DNA from: Leclercia sp. LSNIH1
GTDB lineage: Bacteria > Pseudomonadota > Gammaproteobacteria > Enterobacterales > Enterobacteriaceae
DNA: 64,000 nucleotides
Direction of reading: 5' to 3'
Assembly (NCBI RefSeq): GCF_002902985.1
Contig: NZ_CP026167.1
Coordinates: forward strand, 2,046,001 to 2,110,000
Position 1 is the first letter of the stretch. The number at the start of each line of letters is the position of its first letter. Position numbers and translations under genes: made by a program. Shown here piece by piece: positions 46,606-54,820 of this stretch. The notes under the pieces were generated by a model that was not told the DNA's origin, searched no databases, and was given only the letters and a program-made list of their open reading frames with translations.

Positions 46606-47991
46606 ATGTTAAAAATCTTCAACACACTGACGCGCCAAAAAGAGGAATTCAAACCTATTCATGCCGGGGAAGTCGGCATGTACGTGTGTGGTATTACTGT
46701 TTACGATCTCTGTCATATCGGCCATGGCCGTACTTTTGTTGCCTTCGACGTGGTGTCGCGCTATCTGCGCTTCCTTGGGTACAACCTTAAGTATGTACGC
46801 AATATCACCGATATCGACGACAAAATTATCAAACGCGCGAACGAAAATGGGGAAAACTTTGTCGATTTAGTCGATCGTATGATTGGCGAAATGCACAAGG
46901 ATTTCGACGCCCTGAATATTCTGCGCCCGGACATGGAGCCGCGTGCGACGCACCATATTCCTGAGATCATTGAGATCACCGAACAGCTGATTGCCAAAGG
47001 TCACGCCTACGTGGCGGACAATGGCGACGTGATGTTCGACGTGCCGACCGATCCGCATTACGGTCAGCTCTCCCGCCAGGATCTGGATCAGCTCCAGGCC
47101 GGGGCGCGTGTGGATGTGGTTGAGGTTAAACGCAACCCGATGGACTTCGTGCTGTGGAAGATGTCGAAAGAGGGTGAGCCAAGCTGGCCATCCCCGTGGG
47201 GCGCGGGCCGTCCGGGCTGGCACATTGAGTGTTCGGCCATGAACTGCAAACAGCTGGGTAACCATTTCGATATTCACGGCGGCGGTTCAGACCTGATGTT
47301 CCCGCACCATGAAAACGAAATTGCCCAGTCAACCTGCGCCCATGACGGCGAATATGTGAACTACTGGATGCACTCCGGGATGGTGATGATTGACCGGGAG
47401 AAGATGTCCAAATCGCTGGGCAACTTCTTTACCGTGCGTGACGTGCTGAAGTATTACGATGCCGAAACCATCCGTTACTTCCTCATGTCCGGCCACTATC
47501 GCAGCCAGCTGAACTACAGCGAAGAGAACCTCAAGCAGGCGCGTTCTGCCCTGGAGCGTCTCTACACCGCCCTGCGCGGAACCGACACCTCTGTGGCGGC
47601 TGCGGGCGGCGAGGCGTTTGAAGCCCGTTTTGTTGAGGCGATGAATGACGACTTCAACACCCCGGAAGCCTACTCTGTGCTGTTCGATATGGCCCGTGAA
47701 GTGAACCGTCTGAAAGGTGAAGATGTGCATGCGGCTAATGCGCTGGCCTCTCATATGCGTAAACTGTCTGGCGTACTGGGTCTGCTGGAGCAGGCGCCGG
47801 AAGCGTTCCTGCAGAGCGGTGCGCAGACGGATGACGGCGAAGTAGCTGAAATTGAAGCGTTAATCAAGGCGCGTCTGGAAGCGCGTCAGGCGAAAGACTG
47901 GGCCGCGGCCGATGCCGCGCGTAACCGTCTCACCGAGATGGGCATCATCCTGGAAGATGGTCCGCAGGGCACCACCTGGCGCCGTAAGTAA
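46606..47991 (+). CDS. cysS: Cysteinyl-tRNA synthetase
   Basis: CysS charges tRNA-Cys. The product is 461 residues, equal to E. coli, with the start at [15 protein letters not shown]; an ATG four codons upstream is possible but the family start has GGAA before it. It is a class I synthetase: the HIGH motif is [17 protein letters not shown] is [12 protein letters not shown], and the zinc site uses Cys28 (YVCGITVYD), Cys209 (IECSAMNC) and His/Glu in [11 protein letters not shown]. It is followed by a REP pair that ends in a terminator shared with convergent ybcI. Confidence 0.97.
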   Translation: MLKIFNTLTRQKEEFKPIHAGEVGMYVCGITVYDLCHIGHGRTFVAFDVVSRYLRFLGYNLKYVRNITDIDDKIIKRANENGENFVDLVDRMIGEMHKDFDALNILRPDMEPRATHHIPEIIEITEQLIAKGHAYVADNGDVMFDVPTDPHYGQLSRQDLDQLQAGARVDVVEVKRNPMDFVLWKMSKEGEPSWPSPWGAGRPGWHIECSAMNCKQLGNHFDIHGGGSDLMFPHHENEIAQSTCAHDGEYVNYWMHSGMVMIDREKMSKSLGNFFTVRDVLKYYDAETIRYFLMSGHYRSQLNYSEENLKQARSALERLYTALRGTDTSVAAAGGEAFEARFVEAMNDDFNTPEAYSVLFDMAREVNRLKGEDVHAANALASHMRKLSGVLGLLEQAPEAFLQSGAQTDDGEVAEIEALIKARLEARQAKDWAAADAARNRLTEMGIILEDGPQGTTWRRK

Positions 47992-48000
47992 GTCCATCAG

Positions 48001-48074
48001 GCCCGGCGGCGCATCGCTTGCCGGGCATGGGATTATGTAGGCCGGGTAAGGCGCAGCCGCCACCCGGCTTTTTT
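48001..48074 (+). terminator. REP pair with terminator after cysS
   Basis: GCCCGGC...GCCGGGC (48001-48026) and GCCGGGT...ACCCGGC (48041-48068), the second followed by six T (48069-48074). The hairpin serves as the cysS terminator and its T-run overlaps the ybcI stop codon, the same design as after ushA. Confidence 0.85.
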
Positions 48075-48594
48075 AACGCCGCTTCCACCACAACAAACCC
48101 ATCACGATAACCCCCGGCAGCCACACCCACAGCAGTTCCGAGATAATCACCTGATGCCCGTACGGCGTGGTGTAGCGAGAGAGCGCAAAAGGCGCGACCT
48201 TAATCACCTGCCACGGCGCAAAGAAACGTTCATCCGACCACGGCCACAGCCAGCCGACCCCTTTCCCGCCCGTCGTCACCGAGTCCAGCAGGCTGTGCGA
48301 CAGCAGCGACACGGTTAAAAACAGCCAGCAGCGCACCAGCCCCGCCCGGAACCCTCGTCGCCCGACCAGCACGCAGAGTAACGGCACCACAAAGGCAAAC
48401 AGCAGCGAGTGGGTAAACCCGCGATGACCAAAAATATTGCCGTAGGCGACGCCAAACTTAAACGCGAGTACGTCGGCATCCGGCAGCATGGCGAGAACGA
48501 TTCCGGCGAACAGCAGGGGAGGGGGGATCACCCGGCTGCCCAGCCCTAAGCCGAGGCAAACCGGCACAGCAGCGTGGGTAATAATGGTTGGCAT
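48073..48594 (-). CDS. ybcI: YbcI, DUF457-type inner-membrane metal-dependent hydrolase
   Basis: A 173-residue membrane protein of the YdjM/YbcI (DUF457) family, equal in length to E. coli YbcI when started at MPTIITHAAVPVCLGLGLG. It has about four transmembrane helices and conserved HAA, DADV, GHRGFTHS and SHSLLDSVTTGG segments whose His and Asp residues resemble a metal site. The substrate is unknown; relatives of the family in E. coli include LexA-regulated members. It converges on cysS. Confidence 0.93.
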   Translation of the reverse strand: MPTIITHAAVPVCLGLGLGSRVIPPPLLFAGIVLAMLPDADVLAFKFGVAYGNIFGHRGFTHSLLFAFVVPLLCVLVGRRGFRAGLVRCWLFLTVSLLSHSLLDSVTTGGKGVGWLWPWSDERFFAPWQVIKVAPFALSRYTTPYGHQVIISELLWVWLPGVIVMGLLWWKRR

Positions 48595-48666
48595 AAGGAT
48601 TATCCATGGCAAATCATGGAAATATAGCAGAGCGCGGCTTAACGCAGAGCCGGGCGTAAATCTGAA

Positions 48667-49683
48667 TTATGCCGATTCCCGGGCGACGAGTTGCCCGGAG
48701 AGAGTAATGCGCTGGGTTTGCAGCTCAGGCTCTTTTAGCTGGCGGATCATTAACCCCGCCGCCTGACGCCCCGTCTCTTCGCTGGCGGAGGAGACATAGG
48801 TAAACGACGGGGAGGTGAGGTTGACGTGCAGCATATCTTCAAACCCCACCAGCGCCACCTGCTGGGTGAGGAAGACATCTTTCCCCACGGTGCGGCCAAC
48901 GTGATGGATCCCGGAGATAGAGCCGATCATCGCATCCGGGGAGTGGCAGAGCAGGGCGGTGATAGTGTTGTTCTTCTCCAGCAGCTGACGGGTGGCGAAG
49001 CTAACCGCCTGGGTATCGTCGCTGCAGGCGGGGGCGGATTCGTCGCGGAACACCAGCCCGTTTTGTGTCATCGCGCTGCGAAAACCGAGCAGCCGCTGCT
49101 CGCGGATGAGGTCGCCTTCCTGGCCGCCGATATAGGCGATATTGCGATGGCCCCGCTCAATCAGATAGCGGGTCGCCAGATGCGCCGCCTGGCGGTTATC
49201 GCGCATCACCAGATTACAGGTTTCGTTGAGCAGCGACTGGGAGACCGCCACCAGCGGCAGCGGACACTCACGGATCATGTCAGGTAAGGTAGCATGGCGC
49301 GTATCGGAAGCCAGATAGATCACCCCGGCCACGCCCTGCTGCTTAAAGGAGAGCAGGCAGCGCTCAAGATGCTCACCGTCGTTCAGCGGCTGGCCGAGAA
49401 AGACCATATATCCCTGCTTTTCCAGCTCCTGGACGATGCTTGCCATTACCTTAATGGAAAAGCTGTCGCTGAAATCACGCAGGATCAGGCCGATAAGGTT
49501 GGAGGTGTTGGCGCGAAGATTGGCGGCGGCTACGTTATGCACGTAGCCCAGGGCGGTGATGGCGGCGTGGACTTTTTCGATCGTCGCCTCTGAGATCTTT
49601 CCTTTCTGACGCAGAACCAGCGAGACGGTAGAGACCGAAACCCCTGCCTCTCTGGCGACATCAATGATGCTGACCTTCTTCAC
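48667..49683 (-). CDS. LacI-family regulator, likely of the adjacent PTS gene
   Basis: A 338-residue LacI/GalR-type repressor from a GTG start that has AGGGAG five bases upstream; an in-frame TTG 30 bases further up is the alternative. The N-terminal helix-turn-helix and hinge read VSIIDVAREAGVSVSTVSLV, followed by a periplasmic-binding-protein-type sugar sensor domain with NLIGLILRDFSDSFS and VALVGFEDML. The hinge and order resemble MalI. It is 74 bp downstream of a PTS permease gene in the same orientation and its likely target is the tandem operator at 51300-51328 in front of that gene. The effector is unknown; a sugar or sugar phosphate is expected. Confidence 0.88.
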   Translation of the reverse strand: MKKVSIIDVAREAGVSVSTVSLVLRQKGKISEATIEKVHAAITALGYVHNVAAANLRANTSNLIGLILRDFSDSFSIKVMASIVQELEKQGYMVFLGQPLNDGEHLERCLLSFKQQGVAGVIYLASDTRHATLPDMIRECPLPLVAVSQSLLNETCNLVMRDNRQAAHLATRYLIERGHRNIAYIGGQEGDLIREQRLLGFRSAMTQNGLVFRDESAPACSDDTQAVSFATRQLLEKNNTITALLCHSPDAMIGSISGIHHVGRTVGKDVFLTQQVALVGFEDMLHVNLTSPSFTYVSSASEETGRQAAGLMIRQLKEPELQTQRITLSGQLVARESA

Positions 49684-49757
49684 ATCTTCTCCCTGAAATG
49701 CCTGATAAGACAACGCCTCCCGTAAGAGTACAGGAGACGTGTCGGACAGGCAGCTTA

Positions 49758-51257
49758 TTATTTACCGATTAGGGTGGACATCGTCTGGGCGATAAACTGC
49801 GCCCGGGCGCCAAAGATAACCTGAATGCCGGAATCACCGACGAAGACCACGCCGCGTGCACCGAGGCCGTTCAGACCGTCTTTGTCCACCACATCGCTCT
49901 TCGCCACTTCCAGACGCAGGCGGGTGATGCAGGAGCCGACAGAGTTGATGTTCTGCGCGCCACCGAGCAGGCCGATGATTTCGTTGGCGATTTCGGTATC
50001 GGTTTTATCGTCCGCATTGGCTGTCACTTCAGTGCGGCCCGGCGTTTTCACGTCGAAACGACGGATCACGAAGCGGAAGGTGAAGTAGTAAATCAGCGCC
50101 ATCGGGACACCGATGATAATGGCGTTGAGGAAGTTGGTCTGGTAGCCGTTGAACGACGGCAGGATCCCGAACGACAGGTAGTCGATAAAGCCCGCGGAGA
50201 AGGACTTGGCGATATGCGCATGCAGCAGGTACATGGTCATGTAGGCCAGGCCCGCCATGATGGCGTTAAAGACGTAGAGGATCGGCGCCACAAAGATAAA
50301 GGTGAACTCCACCGGCTCGGTGATCCCGGTCAGGAAGCAGGTCAGCGCCGCAGAGAAGAGAATACCGGCGGCAATCTTTTTGTTTTTGGTGTGCGCTTCG
50401 TGGTACATCGCCAGACAGGCCGCAGGCAGCGCGAACAGCATCAGCGGGAACTCGCCCTGCATGAATTTACCGGCGTTCTGGTAGGTATCGCTGCTGAAGG
50501 ATTTCACCCCTTCTTCCAGCATCTTGAACCAGATGGTCTGGTCGCCGTGGATCACCTGGCCCGCCTGGGTAGTGTAATCCCCGAACGAGTACCAGAACGA
50601 TGGATACCAGATATGGTGCAGACCCAGCGGGATCAGCGCACGCTCCACCAGACCAAAGATAAAGGTCGAGGCCGCCTGGTTATCACCGTTAACGATCACC
50701 GACAGCGCGTCGATACCGGCCTGGATATGCTGCCAGACGTACGGCAGCAGCAGCCCCATCACGAATGAGAGGAACGCCGTGGCGATCGCCACAAAACGCT
50801 TTCCGGAGAAGAAGCCGAGGAACTCCGGCAGCTGCATGGTGTGGAAGCGGTTATAACACCACGCGGCGAGGATCCCGCACAGCAGGCCGCCAAAGACGCC
50901 CATCTGCAGGGTCGGGATGCCCACCACCATGGCGTATTTCCCGCCCTGGGAGGCCATCTCCGGCGTAATGCCGAGCACGGTGCCAATGGTGATGTTGGTG
51001 ACAAACACCGCCACCGCTGCCGACAGCGCGGCGATACCCGATTCCGACGCCAGGCCGACGGCAGAGCCGATGGCAAACAGCATCGGCAGGTTATCAAAAA
51101 TGACGCCGCCCGCGTTCATCATCAACGGCAGGTGGAATTTATCGCCGAAAGCCAGCAGCAGGCCCGCAGCGGGAAGCAGCGAGATCGGCAGCATTAATGC
51201 GCGACCAATCATCGACAATTTTGACAGCGATTTAACAAACCCTGATATCAGACTCAT
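49758..51257 (-). CDS. PTS glucose-family EIICB permease
   Basis: A 499-residue PTS permease with an EIIC domain of about ten transmembrane segments and a C-terminal EIIB domain. The EIIC signature TGITEPVEFTFIFVAP is present, and the EIIB phospho-cysteine is in SVGSCITRLRLEV (about residue 442). It would import and phosphorylate a hexose or disaccharide, with EIIA supplied in trans (probably Crr). It is PtsG/MalX-like but not PtsG itself by context, as it has a private LacI-type regulator downstream and two operators upstream. The substrate is not known. Confidence 0.88.
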   Translation of the reverse strand: MSLISGFVKSLSKLSMIGRALMLPISLLPAAGLLLAFGDKFHLPLMMNAGGVIFDNLPMLFAIGSAVGLASESGIAALSAAVAVFVTNITIGTVLGITPEMASQGGKYAMVVGIPTLQMGVFGGLLCGILAAWCYNRFHTMQLPEFLGFFSGKRFVAIATAFLSFVMGLLLPYVWQHIQAGIDALSVIVNGDNQAASTFIFGLVERALIPLGLHHIWYPSFWYSFGDYTTQAGQVIHGDQTIWFKMLEEGVKSFSSDTYQNAGKFMQGEFPLMLFALPAACLAMYHEAHTKNKKIAAGILFSAALTCFLTGITEPVEFTFIFVAPILYVFNAIMAGLAYMTMYLLHAHIAKSFSAGFIDYLSFGILPSFNGYQTNFLNAIIIGVPMALIYYFTFRFVIRRFDVKTPGRTEVTANADDKTDTEIANEIIGLLGGAQNINSVGSCITRLRLEVAKSDVVDKDGLNGLGARGVVFVGDSGIQVIFGARAQFIAQTMSTLIGK

Positions 51258-51299
51258 GCTGATTTCCCCCGAGTGCGCTCTGTGAGCGCTGTTATAGTG

Positions 51300-51328
51300 A
51301 GTAGAACGTTTTAGTAGAACGTTCTACT
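51300..51328 (-). promoter_or_regulatory. Tandem LacI-type operators upstream of the PTS gene
   Basis: A perfect 16-bp palindrome AGTAGAACGTTCTACT (51313-51328) overlaps by three bases a degenerate copy, AGTAGAACGTTTTAGT (51300-51315), with the centres 13 bp apart. The central AACGTT is typical for LacI-family sites, and the site is 43 bases upstream of the PTS start. Confidence 0.82.
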
Positions 51329-51451
51329 TATCGTGATGAAAGGCTGAAATCCGCGCAACTGAATTCTCACCTTTTAACAGATGAAATAGTGATTATTTGA
51401 AGTTGATCGATAATTAACCGTGATGGTCGTGGGGGAATCGTGAAGAGAATT

Positions 51452-51529
51452 GCCGGGTGGCGGCTGGCGCCTTACCCGGCCTACAGACAGAGCCCGTATG
51501 TAGGCCCGACAAGCGCAGCGCCGCCGGGC
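51452..51529. repeat. Divergent REP pair before ybcJ
   Basis: GCCGGGT...ACCCGGC (51452-51480) and GCCCG...CGGGC (51504-51529) are two imperfect REP elements in the gap between the PTS gene and ybcJ. The rest of this 282-bp gap is the PTS promoter region. Confidence 0.78.
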
Positions 51530-51539
51530 ATCAGACGGC

Positions 51540-51752
51540 TCAGGCCGTTACGGTGACGCTCTGGCCTTCAAAACTCACAGTCTGTCCGGCTACGATCTTG
51601 CAGCGCTTGCGGGTTTCTACCACGCCATCAACTTTGACCAGACCGTCAGCAATAACGATCTTCGCCTGGGCGCCGCTCTCGCTCCAGCCTTCGAGCTTCA
51701 GCAGATCGCACAGCTCAACATGCGGGTGTTTACCTAATGAAAATGTCGCCAT
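51540..51752 (-). CDS. ybcJ: YbcJ, S4-like RNA-binding protein
   Basis: A 70-residue protein with an S4-like RNA-binding fold, equal in length to E. coli YbcJ (ATG at 51752, MATFSLGKHPHVELCDLL). The S4-type basic helix-turn shows as KVDGVVETRKRCKIVAGQTV. It lies one base downstream of the folD stop, so it is co-transcribed with folD. The RNA target is not known. Confidence 0.95.
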   Translation of the reverse strand: MATFSLGKHPHVELCDLLKLEGWSESGAQAKIVIADGLVKVDGVVETRKRCKIVAGQTVSFEGQSVTVTA

Positions 51753-51753
51753 C

Positions 51754-52620
51754 TTACGCTTCCTCTACGTCGTGATACTCAACGCATGCTTGTAAAGTAT
51801 TCTGAATCAGTGTTGCAACGGTCATCGGGCCTACGCCGCCCGGAACCGGGGTGATATAAGAGGCACGGGCGGCGGCATCGTCAAACACCACATCGCCGAC
51901 CACTTTGCCGCTCTCCAGACGGTTAATCCCCACGTCCACCACAATGGCGCCTTCCTTGATCCACTCGCCCGGGATAAAGCCCGGCTTGCCGACCGCCACG
52001 ATCAGCAGGTCAGCATTTTCGACGTGCTGGCGCAGATTTTTAGTAAAGCGGTGGGTGACGGTGGTGGTGCAGCCGGCCAGCAGCAGCTCCATGCTCATCG
52101 GGCGACCGACGATATTGGACGCACCAATCACCACGGCGTTCAGGCCGTAGGTGTCGATGTTATAGCGCTCCAGCAGGGTCACAATGCCGCGCGGCGTACA
52201 GGGACGCAGGCGAGGCGCGCGCTGGCACAGGCGGCCCACGTTGTACGGGTGGAAGCCGTCCACATCTTTGTCTGGCGCGATACGTTCCAGCACTTTCACA
52301 TTGTCGATGCCCGCAGGCAGCGGCAGCTGAACCAGAATGCCGTCGATTGCTTTATCGGCGTTCAGGGTATCGATCAGCTCAAGCAGCTCTGCTTCCGTGG
52401 TGGTTTCCGGCAGATCGTAAGAGCGGGAGAGAAAGCCAACCTCCTCGCACGCTTTACGTTTGCTGCCGACATAAATTTGTGAAGCCGGGTTGCTGCCGAC
52501 CAGCACAACCGCCAGCCCGGGGGCGCGTTTTCCCGCGGCCAGACGTGCTGCCACTTTTTCCGCAACCTCAGAGCGCACCTGCTGCGCAATCGTTTTACCG
52601 TCAATAATCTTTGCTGCCAT
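51754..52620 (-). CDS. folD: FolD, methylenetetrahydrofolate dehydrogenase/cyclohydrolase
   Basis: FolD interconverts 5,10-methylene- and 10-formyl-tetrahydrofolate with NADP. The product is 288 residues, equal to E. coli. The substrate-binding Tyr/Lys motif [14 protein letters not shown] (Lys54), the [10 protein letters not shown] segment and the Rossmann motif [14 protein letters not shown] are visible. It forms a unit with ybcJ. The argU tRNA lies upstream on the other strand. Confidence 0.97.
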   Translation of the reverse strand: MAAKIIDGKTIAQQVRSEVAEKVAARLAAGKRAPGLAVVLVGSNPASQIYVGSKRKACEEVGFLSRSYDLPETTTEAELLELIDTLNADKAIDGILVQLPLPAGIDNVKVLERIAPDKDVDGFHPYNVGRLCQRAPRLRPCTPRGIVTLLERYNIDTYGLNAVVIGASNIVGRPMSMELLLAGCTTTVTHRFTKNLRQHVENADLLIVAVGKPGFIPGEWIKEGAIVVDVGINRLESGKVVGDVVFDDAAARASYITPVPGGVGPMTVATLIQNTLQACVEYHDVEEA

Positions 52621-52776
52621 CAGAGAGAAGATTCCGTCTGTAAGGAGTGAAAGGGGGGATGAGCATATTTTGTCAGAAGCGCGCGCTGCTGTCAGTCACA
52701 CTTTGCGGATTTTCCTGTTAAGCGGCGCTGAGGAGGGGCATGGGTATGAACTGGAAGAGGATTGTACTAAAATCAA

Positions 52777-52804
52777 TTGACTCAACCGGCGTTGACCGTA
52801 TAAT
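52777..52804 (+). promoter_or_regulatory. argU promoter
   Basis: TTGACT (52777-52782) and a perfect TATAAT (52799-52804) with a 16-bp spacer, about 37 bases ahead of the tRNA. A GC-rich discriminator follows, usual for stringently controlled tRNA promoters. Confidence 0.85.
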
Positions 52805-52840
52805 TCCACGCGCTTCACCACTGCGAAGTTTCTTCTCTGT

Positions 52841-52917
52841 GCGCCCTTAGCTCAGTTGGATAGAGCAACGGCCTTCTAAGCCGTAGGTCAAAGGTTCGAA
52901 TCCTTTAGGGCGTGCCA
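52841..52917 (+). tRNA. argU: tRNA-Arg (UCU)
   Basis: A 77-base tRNA with encoded CCA. The acceptor stem is GCGCCCT/AGGGCGT, the anticodon loop CTTCTAA gives anticodon TCT (52875-52877), and the T-loop is GGTTCGAATCC. It reads the rare AGA codon. Its location between folD and a set of accessory genes matches E. coli, where the prophage DLP12 sits at argU. No duplicated 3' end was found within the window. Confidence 0.97.
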
Positions 52918-52990
52918 TTCAAGCACCTTTTAGTTCCCCAACGTCTCTTTTTATTGATCTCTCCGCGCACGCTTTTTCACGCAACTACGT

Positions 52991-53028
52991 TAAACTAGCT
53001 CAAATATGAGATATTTTGAGATAGTTTA
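52991..53028. promoter_or_regulatory. Long inverted repeat upstream of fic
   Basis: The ends TAAACTA (52991-52997) and TAGTTTA (53022-53028) are perfectly paired, and the inner parts CTCAAATAT and ATATTTTGAG pair with a single-base insertion. The 38-bp dyad ends three bases before the fic ATG, so binding of a protein here would block initiation. Confidence 0.7.
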
Positions 53029-53031
53029 AGT

Positions 53032-54330
53032 ATGTCCATAAAACGTCCTCCCAGACTGATACCGTTAGAATCCCTGACGGGCGCAGATATTGTTGCCCAC
53101 CAGCACTACGCGCGTACTACGGACGACAAAGGCCGCTATCTGCCCTTCGATGAATTCAGACACCGTTTATCCTATCGCGATAACGTCGCGCTTGCCTGGA
53201 CATTGACCCGCCGCGCCAGGGATGCTGCGCTACAGCGGATCGCTTACCGTAACGAGGCTGGAGAGCAGGCCGGATTCATGCTGACTTCTGCCATCTCCGC
53301 CACCTGTGAACGGGTGGATAAACACGCCACCCGTCTGGCGCTGGATAACCTGATATACCGGTTACGTGGCGCGGGAGCGGCTCTGATCCAGCTTCAACTC
53401 GATGAACCGATCACCAGCTCGCAGCTGGAAGGGGCTAATACCACCACGCTGGTGGCCAGGAAGATGTTGGGTTCCGGTCGGGCACCGCGAACCGAAGGTG
53501 AGCATATGATCGCCGGAAATGCGCGGCTGATGGCAGAGATCCCCGACCTGCTGAATGAACCGCTGACACCCGATCTTATCCGCCGTTTTCATGCGACAGG
53601 TATGGAAGGGATTAATAACGCGAAATATCAGCCGGGCGAGTTCCGTACGACAAACGATATCGTGATCGCCGACTACGACGGCAATGTGATTCACCAGCCG
53701 CCCGCGGCAGATCGCCTTCCTGCCCGCCTGCAGGGAATTTGTGACTGGGTGAACAGTACCGCGGAATATGTTCATCCGCTGGTAAAGGCGTGCATTTTGC
53801 ATTTTATGATTGCCCATGAGCATCCCTTCCGGGACGGGAACGGGCGCACCAGCCGGGCGCTGTTCTACTGGTTTATGCTGAAATCGGGGTACGAGGCCTT
53901 TAAATACATCTCTATCAGCAGCCTGCTTTATGCCGCTCCGGTGAAATATGCGCAAAGCTATCAGTACACGGAAACGGACGGCATGGACCTGACCTATTTT
54001 CTGGAATACCAGTCCGGCATCATCCGCCGCGCCCTGGACCAGCTATTGCGGCATGTTGACGATTTGGTCACCAGAGCGGCAAACATTGAGCGGGTCCTGT
54101 TCGAGTCGCGTGCATTATCGCGCCTCACCTCCCGCCAGGTCACTCTGCTGAATATCATGCTGGCAACGTCGACAACAGATTATACCGCCGCTGACGTGAG
54201 TGAGGCTCTCGGGATTTCCGATAACACTGCCCGTAAGGATCTACGTGCGCTGGTACGCGAGGGGCTGGCTGAAGAAACCGCGGCGAATGACCAGAAAACG
54301 GTTTACAAAATCGCGCGAAACCTCGTTTAA
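53032..54330 (+). CDS. Fic-domain AMP-transferase with winged helix
   Basis: A 432-residue Fic protein, expected to transfer AMP or another nucleotide moiety to target proteins. The complete catalytic motif HPFRDGNGRTSR is at about residue 264. An inhibitory motif of the class II type, SSQLEG (S/T-x3-E-G), is N-terminal to the core, so the enzyme is probably autoinhibited. An N-terminal Fic_N-like part has IPLESLTGADIVAHQHYAR, and the C-terminal domain has a helix-turn-helix (DVSEALGISDNTARKDLRAL) which could bind the dyad directly upstream. No separate antitoxin gene is seen. The ribosome binding site is weak. It is just downstream of argU. Confidence 0.9.
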   Translation: MSIKRPPRLIPLESLTGADIVAHQHYARTTDDKGRYLPFDEFRHRLSYRDNVALAWTLTRRARDAALQRIAYRNEAGEQAGFMLTSAISATCERVDKHATRLALDNLIYRLRGAGAALIQLQLDEPITSSQLEGANTTTLVARKMLGSGRAPRTEGEHMIAGNARLMAEIPDLLNEPLTPDLIRRFHATGMEGINNAKYQPGEFRTTNDIVIADYDGNVIHQPPAADRLPARLQGICDWVNSTAEYVHPLVKACILHFMIAHEHPFRDGNGRTSRALFYWFMLKSGYEAFKYISISSLLYAAPVKYAQSYQYTETDGMDLTYFLEYQSGIIRRALDQLLRHVDDLVTRAANIERVLFESRALSRLTSRQVTLLNIMLATSTTDYTAADVSEALGISDNTARKDLRALVREGLAEETAANDQKTVYKIARNLV

Positions 54331-54397
54331 CCTTCGGTTCCATTCTGCGATATAGTAGGGGCATTCTCGTCTCACCTTCTGACAGGTAACACCGGCA

Positions 54398-54742
54398 ATG
54401 GCTCTGATCCCCAAAAACTACGCGCGGCTGGAAAGCGGCTACCGTGAGAAAGCCCTCAAAATCTATCCCTGGGTATGCGGACGCTGCTCGCGGGAATTTG
54501 TCTATTCAAACCTGCGTGAACTGACGGTTCACCATATCGATCATGACCACACCAATAACCCGGAGGATGGCAGTAACTGGGAGCTGCTGTGCCTGTTCTG
54601 CCATGACCACGAGCATTCGAAGTACACCGAAGCCGACATGTACGGAACTACCGTGGTGGCGGGCGAGGATGCGCAAAAGGATGTGGGGGCAGCCACCTAC
54701 AACCCCTTTGCCGATCTGAAATCGATGCTCAACAAAAAATAA
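54398..54742 (+). CDS. yajD: YajD, HNH-family protein
   Basis: A 114-residue HNH nuclease-like protein almost the same as E. coli YajD (115). Zinc-type pairs CGRC and CLFC flank the HNH core LTVHHIDHDHTNNPEDGSNW. In E. coli yajD lies near tsx, far from argU, so its place here is different. There is a 67-bp gap from fic with no terminator. The function is unknown; HNH folds cut or bind DNA. Confidence 0.93.
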   Translation: MALIPKNYARLESGYREKALKIYPWVCGRCSREFVYSNLRELTVHHIDHDHTNNPEDGSNWELLCLFCHDHEHSKYTEADMYGTTVVAGEDAQKDVGAATYNPFADLKSMLNKK

Positions 54743-54758
54743 TCATTGAGTTTTCCAG

Positions 54759-54783
54759 GCCGGGCAAGCGACGCGACCCCGGC
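54759..54783. repeat. Degenerate REP element after yajD
   Basis: GCCGGG...CCCCGGC spaced like other REP elements in the window, with two mismatches. Confidence 0.6.
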
Positions 54784-54820
54784 AACGCCCGAACAGATAA
54801 CGGGTGAGTCTTCAGAGGGA

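Noticed and set aside
52841..53031. Prophage integrated at argU
   Set aside because: No integrase gene or duplicated 3' end of the tRNA (attR) was found in the window, so integration is only a possibility.
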